Assembly: GCF_010501105.1 (NCBI RefSeq)
Contig: NZ_QVMQ01000017.1
Location: 1 to 64,000, forward strand
Direction: 5' to 3'
DNA length: 64,000 bases
DNA from: Dysgonomonas sp. 511
GTDB lineage: Bacteria; Bacteroidota; Bacteroidia; Bacteroidales; Dysgonomonadaceae
Shown here: positions 46,401 to 54,144 of the stretch, one piece after another
Layout: every line of letters begins with the position of its first letter
Position numbering within the stretch: position 1 is the first letter of the stretch
Notes under the pieces: model-generated
The model's database searches: none
Seen by the model: the letters and a program-made list of their open reading frames with translations, nothing else
Told to the model about the DNA's origin: nothing
Program-made: the position numbers and the translations under genes

Positions 46401-46765
46401 GCAGCAATTATGGCAATATACCGGCTATTATCGACGGAAAATACTGGAGCCTGTTCAATACCGACGAAGAAAACGCAAAAGCAATATACCCACGTCTCAC
46501 GCACGCCAACAGGGATAGCAATTATGTAATGTCTGATTTCTGGATTTTCAACGGGCGCTATTTCCGCCTCAAAAACCTGACATTGGGATATACCCTTCCT
46601 AAAATTCTGACCCAGAAAATATCAATAAATAAGATACGTGTATATGCAAGTGCTTCCGACCTGTTCTGCATCAGCAAATATCCTTCAGGATGGGATCCTG
46701 AAATGGGAGTAAAGGCATATCCTATTACTACTTCACTGGTATTCGGACTATCTGTTAACTTTTAA
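43424..46765 (+). CDS. SusC-like TonB-dependent transducer with STN domain (PUL2)
   Basis: A 1113-residue outer-membrane transporter. After the signal peptide (ending NGFAQ) comes an STN domain (about 30-105: VKKQTIKQIIPQLEKASGYS), which passes the substrate signal to FecR. The carboxypeptidase-regulatory-like domain follows (VTGRIIDENGEPLIGVSV), then the plug with VVIGYGTVKKKDLTGAV and the SusC signature ASAAIYGSRAAAGVILVTTK. The barrel ends LVFGLSVNF. The STN domain distinguishes it from the PUL1 SusC and fits the adjacent sigma/anti-sigma pair. susD follows after 12 bp. Confidence 0.96.
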   Translation: MRKKQLVKQTCALMLLMLFIVVNGFAQVTLSVKKQTIKQIIPQLEKASGYSVFYTNEMPDLNLQKDLNLSNTTINDALNKLLQGTDISYEIKADKQVLLFLKSQGNNQSPSDRKKTVTGRIIDENGEPLIGVSVRVKGVNIGTVTDLDGNYQIEVPEKSVLVVSYIGSVTQEINVANKSSVNITLQEDTHGLEEVVVIGYGTVKKKDLTGAVGAIKGDDLAVKKTTTLSSALQGSVAGLMVRRESSAPGASAGSMHIRGVTTIGDSSPLVIIDGVPGDIDHVNPNDVESISVLKDAASAAIYGSRAAAGVILVTTKRANQTDLNLTYTGEFGLEIPAKQPQMVGVTRYLEMVNELGYNDNPAGGFFPTYSADQVKNWVKYNQTDPNNYPITDWTDLILKSSAPRQTHSVHISGGNKTVRTKASLTYDDVDGLYSDRYFQRYMLRVNNDFTINKMLGATLDFSVRRAKNHRPIYSPFSTMRLTPAIYPATWEDGRLASGKSGGNPYGLMEMGGSVDAWSTQIGGKASIDFKPFEGFTLSGIVAPYINYTKEKEFQQKAFYNSADDPDVFGGWFEDGGKSYSTTKLSEKRNDDYRVTSQVIANYMKTINGHSITLMGGFENFYQKWEELGAYRDQYTLDQYPYLNVGPEEFWGNNGTGTEYTYNSFFGRVIYNYDNKYLFQANVRRDGSSRFSEKYRWGTFPSFSAGWVASEEPFIKNAGIDWLSFLKLRASWGSLGNERIGSSYFPYMALMTFGNTMFYQDKIIISDKTASQRVLAVADISWEKTQSTDIGIDLAFLNNRLRVTADYYWKQTKDMLLETKIPKFMGYNDPMTNAGKMSTKGFDLEIGWNDRKGDWSYGISANLSDFISTVDYMQNTKIIKDNKIKVDGVGFNEWYGYICEGIYQTQDQVDNSARLNDEVMVGDLWYRDISGPDGVPDGIISQEYDMVPLGNSLPRFQYGGNINVGYKGFDLSVSFQGIGKQNVRLERAMVEPLRSNYGNIPAIIDGKYWSLFNTDEENAKAIYPRLTHANRDSNYVMSDFWIFNGRYFRLKNLTLGYTLPKILTQKISINKIRVYASASDLFCISKYPSGWDPEMGVKAYPITTSLVFGLSVNF

Positions 46766-46777
46766 AACAATGCTATA

Positions 46778-48496
46778 ATGAAATATAAAATAACAATACT
46801 CATATTAGGGTTTATCGCCAGCCTCTATTCATGTGTCGACATGAACCTGACGCCACTTGCACAAGGAAACAGCGAGTCGTGGTACTCCACAGAAGAAGAG
46901 CTGGACATGGCTGTAAACGAATATCACCTGCTTGGATATTGGAGAGACCCTCTCGAAAGCTCGGAACAATGGACCGACAACTTCTCGTACCGCAATACTC
47001 ACCGGATGGACATTCTTTATGGAACTTTAAATGGCACACAATGGGAAATTGCCAGGCTATGGGAACAAAGCTATAAACTGATAGCCAGAGCCAACAGCCT
47101 GCTCGACAATATCCACCGGGCGGAAGAAAATGGTGTGGCTGCCGACAAAATCAGCAGGTATAAGGCTCAAGCTTATTTTGCACGTGCATGCAAATATGCC
47201 GACCTGATTGCCTATTACGGAGATGTGGTATATATAGACAAATACATCACCGTAGAAGAAGCGTTCAAGAAAGGCAGGACTGCGAAAGACCAGGTTATAC
47301 CTTTAGTATATGCCGACTTCGACAATGCTGCAGCCGGCCTGCCTACATCGTACGACAAGGCAACCGTACTCTTTACCAAAGGAGCGGCCTATGCCATGAA
47401 AGCCCGCTTCGCTCTCTATATGGGCGACTGGGCTGTAGCAGCCAAAGCAGCTAAAGACTGTATGGATCTGGGCGTATATGACCTTCATCCCGACTTTGCA
47501 GAACTGTTTTTGCAAAGCACCAAAAATGAAACGAAAGAAAAAGTATTCACAATACCTCGTTCTATAGCAAACGCGATAGTACTCGACCAGTGGGTTGTAA
47601 ACAATGAAATGACCCGCAACCCGGGTGGCTACGGATCGGCTTGCCCGTCATGGGATTTGCTTGCTGCATTCTTGTGTACCGATGGTTTGCCTATCGACGA
47701 ATCAAACGTCTTCGATTCTAAAAATCCTTTTAAAAACAGAGATCCTCGTTGCACAAAAACTATAGTAGAGTTCGGTTCGGAACATATGGGATTCGAGTAC
47801 AATCCGCATCCCGATGCCATCACTGTAATGAATTACACTACAGGCAAGGAACAAACAAACCAGGACAACCGCGCCAACAACCAATATGCCTCATACAACG
47901 CCTTGAACTGGAAAAAAGGTATTGATATAAGCTGGACAGAAAACGGGAAACAGGTAGAACGCGATTACCTTATCATGCGTTATGCCGATGTGCTGCTCAT
48001 GTATGCCGAAGCCAAAATAGAACTGAACGAAATAGACCAGACCGTTCTCGATGCCATAAATAAAGTACGCGCACGTGCTTACAAAGCTTCCCTGGCCGAA
48101 GTATCAAAATACCCGGCCGTAACAAGTACCGACCAGACAGAATTGAGGAAAACAGTGAGGATAGAACGCCGCATGGAAACAGCAAACGAAGGCTTGCGCT
48201 ATATGGACCTTATCCGCTGGCGGCTGGCTACAAAGGCTCTGAATACCAAGAATTACGGAATATTGTATCCGGCTAAGGACTTGAGAGAGCAAGTAACATC
48301 TAAGGGCCTATGGTTTTGGCCAACAACTCCGCAAATCGACGATGATGGTATTGCCGACTTTTCGGCAATGGAGTTTGCCGGACAAATATCTGTATTATCG
48401 CAACGCAAATGGAACGAACGCCAATATTTATGGCCTCTTCCAACCTCAGAAGTTGAAATTTGTCCTAATCTGAAACCAAACAACCCAGGTTATTAA
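46778..48496 (+). CDS. SusD-like outer-membrane lipoprotein (PUL2)
   Basis: A 572-residue glycan-capturing lid for the PUL2 SusC. The lipobox ends SLYSCVDMNL. TPR-like helices occur in the first half (QAYFARACKYADLIAYYGDV), and the conserved C-terminal part contains VRIERRMETANEGLRYMDL and YLWPLPTSEVEICPNLKPN. It directly follows susC and is separated from the SusE-like gene by 145 bp holding a terminator-like hairpin. Confidence 0.95.
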   Translation: MKYKITILILGFIASLYSCVDMNLTPLAQGNSESWYSTEEELDMAVNEYHLLGYWRDPLESSEQWTDNFSYRNTHRMDILYGTLNGTQWEIARLWEQSYKLIARANSLLDNIHRAEENGVAADKISRYKAQAYFARACKYADLIAYYGDVVYIDKYITVEEAFKKGRTAKDQVIPLVYADFDNAAAGLPTSYDKATVLFTKGAAYAMKARFALYMGDWAVAAKAAKDCMDLGVYDLHPDFAELFLQSTKNETKEKVFTIPRSIANAIVLDQWVVNNEMTRNPGGYGSACPSWDLLAAFLCTDGLPIDESNVFDSKNPFKNRDPRCTKTIVEFGSEHMGFEYNPHPDAITVMNYTTGKEQTNQDNRANNQYASYNALNWKKGIDISWTENGKQVERDYLIMRYADVLLMYAEAKIELNEIDQTVLDAINKVRARAYKASLAEVSKYPAVTSTDQTELRKTVRIERRMETANEGLRYMDLIRWRLATKALNTKNYGILYPAKDLREQVTSKGLWFWPTTPQIDDDGIADFSAMEFAGQISVLSQRKWNERQYLWPLPTSEVEICPNLKPNNPGY

Positions 48497-48529
48497 TTTA
48501 AGGTTATCAACATAGGTATTATGACGATC

Positions 48530-48578
48530 AGGCCGTCTTATGATTTCTTCCATATATCACTTACGGGGCGGCCTTTTT
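48530..48578 (+). terminator. Terminator-like structure between susD and the susE-like gene
   Basis: AGGCCG (48530-48535) can pair with CGGCCT (48569-48574), followed by TTTTT, and a smaller GACG/CGTC hairpin overlaps the left side. The long loop makes this weaker than the other terminators. It may set a step-down in expression after susCD. Confidence 0.4.
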
Positions 48579-48641
48579 AATAACAACCTTCGATAACGAG
48601 AAAATTCCATTCGACTGGAAAAATACATAAAACAAATTATT

Positions 48642-50258
48642 ATGGAAAAACTATTTAGAATAAGGAAGAGTTTCATCAAGCTAGCCTGTATATTGTTGGT
48701 TCCATGCCTTTTTGCAGCCTGCGAAGATGAAATAGACAACGCATATACAAAAAACCAGTACAATCTGGAACTGACAACATCGACCGGGCACATCATACTC
48801 GATGAAAACACGCCCGAAGATATTGCCCTTGTATTGAACTGGACACCTGCGACCGACCTCGGACTCGATTACAAACCGACATACACGTACGAGGTTGACC
48901 TTGTAAACAACAAGAACAATACCGGAAGCGTGATCAAAGAATATGAAGACGACTTTATATTCAAAAGAAGCTATACGCACAAAGACCTGCAAGACTTATT
49001 GATAGACCATTGGGGGCAACCTACGAGTACAACTATGACATTGCAGTTCCGCGTTACAGCTACTTACGGAGGGCCAAAACTGGTTCTGCCCGAAATATCG
49101 ACCATAACTGTAAAGATTAAGACTTATGGCCCATTGCAATTCGCTGCCGACAGGTTATTCATGGCCGGCGATGCATTAGGTGACGAGGTAGAAATATTCA
49201 AGAAAAACGGAAGTGAAACCCTATTCATGTGGGAAGGTTTCTTGGCTAAAGGAAAAATCAATTTCCCTGTAATATATAGCGAAGATTTTAAAGTAACCAC
49301 AATCGCCCCTGTTGCCGGAGATCAAACAATTGTTCCCGACGCTATGGATGCAGACATTATGGAGAATGCCCAAGCAGGCTCATGGATTGTCGACGAAGCA
49401 GGAGAATATAGAGTCAGTGTCAACACGGCTACCAAAACCGTAACCATCATTGCTATGGGCGATATACTCGAATTTGATAAGATATATCTTGCCGGAACAG
49501 CAGTAGGCAACATAGGTATAGAAATGACCCAAACGCTCGAAGATGAAAACTGTTATGCTTTCTACGGCCAGTTGAATGCCGGCAAATTATACCTGCCTAT
49601 GCTTTTCGAAGAGAAGAAAGAAAAATCCCTTGTTCCGGCAGGCAGCAGCCAGGAAATAAGCGATGGCAATGCTGTAGTATTCGGACAGGCTGATACAGAT
49701 GTAGCTGCGGAAACCAAATACTGGAATATACCAAGCGCAGGGCTTTACCGCATAGTAGTTAACGCTGACACTAAGATGATAACCATTTACTCTCAGGCAA
49801 CCGACCCGCAGCCAAAACTGATAACAGGCCATAAAGATACCTCATCGGGCACCACTGTACTGGAAGATGTATATATCACAAACCTATGGATGTGGGGCGG
49901 ATTCAACAACTGGACTGGTGACGGCAGCAGTGCCACAGAAAGAGGATTCAGCGAAAAATACAAATTAACACCAAGCCTCGCCAACCCATACATATTTGTT
50001 TACAAAGGAGATGTGCTTCCGAGAGAAAAAGAATCGGGCGGCGTTAAGTTCTGTATAACAAACAAGATGAGCAATGTGTATGCCTTCAGCTCAGCCTCCA
50101 CCAGAGGGGTATTCCTCGATGTGGTACACGGCGGTTCTTATACATTGTATGAAGGGCAGCTCGACAACAGGTATTCATATTTCAGAATTCCTGAGAATAC
50201 GAATTATATAATGGTGGATATCGAAAAACTTGTTATTGTTTTCGATAATAAACAATAA
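48642..50258 (+). CDS. SusE/SusF-like surface glycan-binding lipoprotein (PUL2)
   Basis: A 538-residue lipoprotein (lipobox ends LFAACEDEIDN, with acidic residues after Cys that fit surface export). The SusE N-terminal domain (about 25-170) begins LELTTSTGHIILDEN and includes ALVLNWTPA. It is followed by three beta-sandwich modules that each open with a similar strand (LFMAGDALGD, IYLAGTAVGN, LWMWGGFNNW), as in SusE/SusF starch-binding proteins. It should bind polysaccharide at the cell surface. The ligand is unknown. Confidence 0.88.
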   Translation: MEKLFRIRKSFIKLACILLVPCLFAACEDEIDNAYTKNQYNLELTTSTGHIILDENTPEDIALVLNWTPATDLGLDYKPTYTYEVDLVNNKNNTGSVIKEYEDDFIFKRSYTHKDLQDLLIDHWGQPTSTTMTLQFRVTATYGGPKLVLPEISTITVKIKTYGPLQFAADRLFMAGDALGDEVEIFKKNGSETLFMWEGFLAKGKINFPVIYSEDFKVTTIAPVAGDQTIVPDAMDADIMENAQAGSWIVDEAGEYRVSVNTATKTVTIIAMGDILEFDKIYLAGTAVGNIGIEMTQTLEDENCYAFYGQLNAGKLYLPMLFEEKKEKSLVPAGSSQEISDGNAVVFGQADTDVAAETKYWNIPSAGLYRIVVNADTKMITIYSQATDPQPKLITGHKDTSSGTTVLEDVYITNLWMWGGFNNWTGDGSSATERGFSEKYKLTPSLANPYIFVYKGDVLPREKESGGVKFCITNKMSNVYAFSSASTRGVFLDVVHGGSYTLYEGQLDNRYSYFRIPENTNYIMVDIEKLVIVFDNKQ

Positions 50259-50273
50259 AGAACACCTAAAAGC

Positions 50274-50353
50274 AAACAGTTATTGCCATATCCGATCGGG
50301 AATATTTCATGAAGATTGATTGAGGGGTAAAGGTGATATGGTGGTAACTGTTT
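50274..50353 (+). other. Long intergenic RNA stem-loop
   Basis: The arms 50274-50292 and 50335-50353 form a 19-bp stem with no mismatches if three G-U wobbles are allowed. The wobbles work only for plus-strand RNA. The loop is 42 nt. It ends 30 nt before the DUF4832 gene, where it could control termination, stability or translation. Confidence 0.55.
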
Positions 50354-50383
50354 CAATAGTAAAACCTAAAAAAACTATTAGTT

Positions 50384-51991
50384 ATGTACAACACATTTAA
50401 AGAAGATAAACTAAAGTTTATGATATACAGTCTTATTACTGCGCTACTCATCGCCTTCGGGGCATGTAGCGACGACGATGATAATATCGAAACCGGCGAA
50501 CCGGCCGGCAACCATGTCGTTCTGGTTCAACCGGAGAGGAACAAATTGTTGAAAAACCCCATGACCGGCTGGGTTATATATACCGGCTTGGGCGATGGAT
50601 TGTCCGACAAATTCTGGGAGGAATATGATAATTTCAATTCTCCGAAAGGGAAGGTAAAAGTTTCCGATTATGCTACCACATTATTCATCCGTGGTGCATG
50701 GTCTGATTTCAATCCCGAAGAAGGTAAATATGTATGGGACGAAGACGTTAATACCAAACCTGCCCAAAGGTTCAAATGGCTGGTAGAGGGAGCGAAAGAA
50801 CGAAACCTGAAACTTGCCTTTTCGTTCATTGTCGATAGCCGCGACAAACATTATAACTTCACTCCCAACTATGTGAAAGATGCTCCGGGCATCGAAGGAT
50901 ACGAAACAGTGACAGGTTCGGTAACAGTTTGGTCGCCATATCCCGACAATGCTGTATTTCAAGAATATTATAAGAAATTCGTAGAAGCAGTTGCACAGAA
51001 ATACGACGATCCTCACCTCGTGCAATTTATAAGCGGAACCGGACTGGGCAAATGGGGCGAATCACACTCGCTACGCTATAGTACCGAAAACAACGAACCA
51101 AAAGAAAGGGTTTTCGACTGGGTAACAGATGTATATGCAAATGCGTTCAAAAAAGTACCTATTGTAATCAACTATCATCGCTGTATGCTATCGCGTACCG
51201 ACTGGGTAGATGACGGCAGCGCAGAAATAGCCCAATCGCTCAAATTGCTGAACCGTGCCGTAGACAAAGGATACTCATTGCGCCACGATGCTTTCGGCAT
51301 GAAATCTTACTATAAAAACTGGGAACGCAACTATGCACGCGGCAAGAAATACAAACGCCCTATACTGATGGAAGGCGGATGGGTTAAAAACTCGCACGGA
51401 AGCTCAATTACAGGCGATGGTTATGCAACCTATGCTGATGTACGCAAGGGTGAATACAACGATGCCAAGGGCGCTTTGGTAAACATGATGGATTTTCGCT
51501 ATTCAAAGGATATAGTAAACGGCGAAACTTACTCATGGTTCAACGATGCCTTCCCGCTAGTAGAAGAATTTATTGCCGAAGGAGGTTACAGGTTATATCC
51601 GGATAGGCTGACCTTGCCTCAGAATATCAGCAACGGGTCTACTATAACCATCACACATCGCTGGTGCAATCTGGGCTGGGGATATTGCCCTACCAATATA
51701 CCGCAATGGAAAGACAGGTATAAAATCGCTTTTGCCCTGCTCGACAAGAATACCTTGCTTCCTCAGCATGTATATGTAAACCAAGAACCTGAACTGTCCG
51801 ACTGCTTACAAAGCAGGCCACGCAACTACAGGCTCACCCAGAATATTTCAAATGTTGCCTCCGGCGACTATATCTGGGCGGTAGGCATAGTAGACACCAG
51901 CAACAACAACGAAATAGGAATACAAATTTCGGCAAGAGAAGATATTACATCCGAAGGATGGTTGACGCTGTGTGACGTAACCGTACAATAA
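50384..51991 (+). CDS. DUF4832-type surface lipoprotein, possible glycoside hydrolase
   Basis: A 535-residue lipoprotein. The lipobox ends AFGACSDDDD, and a start at an internal Met (50420) would also serve. The first 380 residues after the leader look like a TIM-barrel: NPMTGWVIYTGLG, TTLFIRGAWSDFNPEEGKY (as in GH42- or GH5-like proteins) and FISGTGLGKWGESHS. A C-terminal beta-sandwich follows (ITHRWCNLGWGYCP). This matches what I recall as DUF4832. Enzyme activity is not established. The acidic run after Cys suggests surface exposure, so it could be the surface endo-acting enzyme of PUL2. Confidence 0.7.
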   Translation: MYNTFKEDKLKFMIYSLITALLIAFGACSDDDDNIETGEPAGNHVVLVQPERNKLLKNPMTGWVIYTGLGDGLSDKFWEEYDNFNSPKGKVKVSDYATTLFIRGAWSDFNPEEGKYVWDEDVNTKPAQRFKWLVEGAKERNLKLAFSFIVDSRDKHYNFTPNYVKDAPGIEGYETVTGSVTVWSPYPDNAVFQEYYKKFVEAVAQKYDDPHLVQFISGTGLGKWGESHSLRYSTENNEPKERVFDWVTDVYANAFKKVPIVINYHRCMLSRTDWVDDGSAEIAQSLKLLNRAVDKGYSLRHDAFGMKSYYKNWERNYARGKKYKRPILMEGGWVKNSHGSSITGDGYATYADVRKGEYNDAKGALVNMMDFRYSKDIVNGETYSWFNDAFPLVEEFIAEGGYRLYPDRLTLPQNISNGSTITITHRWCNLGWGYCPTNIPQWKDRYKIAFALLDKNTLLPQHVYVNQEPELSDCLQSRPRNYRLTQNISNVASGDYIWAVGIVDTSNNNEIGIQISAREDITSEGWLTLCDVTVQ

Positions 51992-52004
51992 TTTTATAAT
52001 CAAC

Positions 52005-52104
52005 GATGCTGATAGGGCATCCTATACCGATAGGATAAACCTGATTTTATTACGATTATCATCGTAACCGGGGATTCTTATCTCTAAAATACCCTATCAG
52101 CATC
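52005..52104 (+). other. Three-stem intergenic RNA element
   Basis: A closing stem of 13 perfect pairs (52005-52017 with 52092-52104) encloses two perfect hairpins: TCCTAT-ACCG-ATAGGA (52020-52035) and TTACGAT-TATC-ATCGTAA (52051-52068). About 23 nt remain unpaired before the closing strand. It fills most of the gap before the FAD oxidoreductase gene, with 16 nt left to the start codon, so it could control translation or be a processing or stability element. Confidence 0.6.
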
Positions 52105-52120
52105 AGTTTAAACATCAGAT

Positions 52121-54007
52121 ATGAAACGAATCAAACCGACCCTCCTGCTCTTCATTCTGCTTACTATAAGCCATTTAAGCTTTGCAGGCAATATTTTAGT
52201 CGAAGCCGAAAGCTTTACGAATAAAGGAGGATGGGTACTCGACCAACAATTTATGGATCAGATGGGTTCGCCCTACCTGATGGCGCACGGCATGGGAAAA
52301 CCCGTAGCCGACGCTACCACCTCCATCACCTTCGCCGAAGCTGGGACTTACTACGTATATGCCAGAACCTATAACTGGACATCTCCGTGGACACAAACTG
52401 CCGGAGCAGGTAGGTTTACCATCAAAGTAGCAGGAAAAAAACTACCTATAGTATTAGGCGACACTGGCAACCAATGGTTTTGGCAACCCGCAGGCAAAGT
52501 AACCGTCAAACAAGGGCAAACATCTTTGTCGCTTATCGACCTGACAGGCTTCAACGGACGCTGCGACGCCATTTATTTCACCACGGAGGAAGGCAAATTG
52601 CCGCCATCGGACATTACAGAACTGGCGGTCTTCCGCAAGAAGATGCTTAATATCCCTCTCGAACCGAATGATGCACAAACTTTCGACTTTGTAGTTGTCG
52701 GAGGTGGTACTGCCGGCATGTGTGCTGCCGCTGCCGCTGCCCGACTGGGATGTCGCGTAGCACTCATCAACGACCGCCCGGTACTGGGGGGCAACAACAG
52801 TTCTGAAGTGAGGGTACACCTGGGCGGCTCTATCGAACTGGGGCCAAATAAAGGCTTGGGACGCATGATACGCGAATTTGGGCACAGCCGCGAAGGTAAT
52901 GCCAAACCCGGCGATTATTACGAAGACGAGAAAAAGAGCCTCTTCATTGCAGGAGAAGACAACATCACATTGTTTGCCAACTATCGTGCCATTTCCGTCA
53001 GAAAAGAAGGTGATAAGATAGCTTCTATCGTCATCAAGAACATAGAGACAGGTAAGGAAATACGCCTCGCAGCACCTTTGTTCTCCGACTGTACAGGCGA
53101 TGCCACCATCGGATATCTGGCAGGGGCAGACTATACCAGCGGACGCGAAAGCCGTGAGGAGTTTGGTGAAGAACTTGCTCCCGAAACAGCCGACAACATG
53201 ACAATGGGTGCATCGGTACAATGGTACTCTGTAGATGCAGGTAAGAAAGCCGTTTTCCCGGTCTTTAAGTATGGCGTAAATTTCGATGACGACAACAGCG
53301 AAAAGGTTACGATGGGCGAATGGAAATGGGAGACAGGCATGAATCTCGATCAGGTCGATGAATTTGAGCGCATACGCGACTACGGGCTTATGGTGGTCTA
53401 TTCCAACTGGAGTTTCCTGAAAAACGAACTGAAGGATAACGATAAATATAAAGGCAGGGAACTCGGATGGGTGGCATACATCGCCGGCAAACGCGAATCG
53501 CGCCGCCTGCTGGGCGATTATATACTCAAGCAGGACGATATAGACAAAAATGTATTCCACGAAGATGCTTCGTTTGCTACTACATGGAGTATCGACCTTC
53601 ACTTCCCCGACCCTGCCAATTCAGAGAAGTTTCCCGGACAGGAGTTCAAAGCAGCAACCAAGCATATACGCATATATCCCTATGCTGTACCTTACCGCTG
53701 CCTGTACTCGCGCAATGTAGACAACCTGTTCATGGCAGGGCGCGATATCAGCGTCACTCACGTAGCATTGGGCACAGTACGGGTAATGCGCACAACAGCT
53801 ATGATGGGCGAAGTAGTAGGTATGGCTGCATCCATATGCAAAAAACATGGCACTACTCCGCGTAGGGTCTACCAATCGTACCTGCCCGAACTCAAAACAC
53901 TTATGCAAGCGGGTGCCGGCAAACACGATGTGCCGGACAACCAACGGTTCAATGAACAAAAACCACTGCCTGCTCCGCGTGGGTTATCTGATGGGAAAAG
54001 CAAATAA
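52121..54007 (+). CDS. Secreted FAD-dependent oxidoreductase with N-terminal CBM-like domain
   Basis: A 628-residue protein with a signal peptide (ending LSFAGN). Residues about 24-165 are a beta-sandwich like a carbohydrate-binding module (VEAESFTNKGGW; AGTYYVYARTYNW). A FAD_oxidored-type flavoprotein follows, with the dinucleotide-binding loop VVGGGTAGMCAAAAAARLG at about 192-210 and RPVLGGNNSSEVRVHLGG. The C-terminal part carries NLFMAGRDISVTHVALG, typical of the second FAD-binding motif. Such enzymes could oxidise a sugar hydroxyl to a keto-sugar before cleavage, but substrate and electron acceptor are unknown. It sits among hydrolase genes in PUL2, behind a structured gap. Confidence 0.82.
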   Translation: MKRIKPTLLLFILLTISHLSFAGNILVEAESFTNKGGWVLDQQFMDQMGSPYLMAHGMGKPVADATTSITFAEAGTYYVYARTYNWTSPWTQTAGAGRFTIKVAGKKLPIVLGDTGNQWFWQPAGKVTVKQGQTSLSLIDLTGFNGRCDAIYFTTEEGKLPPSDITELAVFRKKMLNIPLEPNDAQTFDFVVVGGGTAGMCAAAAAARLGCRVALINDRPVLGGNNSSEVRVHLGGSIELGPNKGLGRMIREFGHSREGNAKPGDYYEDEKKSLFIAGEDNITLFANYRAISVRKEGDKIASIVIKNIETGKEIRLAAPLFSDCTGDATIGYLAGADYTSGRESREEFGEELAPETADNMTMGASVQWYSVDAGKKAVFPVFKYGVNFDDDNSEKVTMGEWKWETGMNLDQVDEFERIRDYGLMVVYSNWSFLKNELKDNDKYKGRELGWVAYIAGKRESRRLLGDYILKQDDIDKNVFHEDASFATTWSIDLHFPDPANSEKFPGQEFKAATKHIRIYPYAVPYRCLYSRNVDNLFMAGRDISVTHVALGTVRVMRTTAMMGEVVGMAASICKKHGTTPRRVYQSYLPELKTLMQAGAGKHDVPDNQRFNEQKPLPAPRGLSDGKSK

Positions 54008-54144
54008 AGTTGCGTGCCTGAATTTATATATTCTTTGCCGTTGACTACGTTGCACTCTGTCGAACTTTGTTTCTAGCCGTAGGAAAGATCTCTTTCATAC
54101 CCCTACTCTACTTGTAACTTAATTAAAAAACCAATATACAGACC

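Noticed and set aside
52454..53602. A 382-codon minus-strand open frame within the FAD oxidoreductase gene
   Set aside because: It is antisense to a well-supported flavoprotein gene, with a Cys/Val/Phe-rich composition typical of shadow frames.
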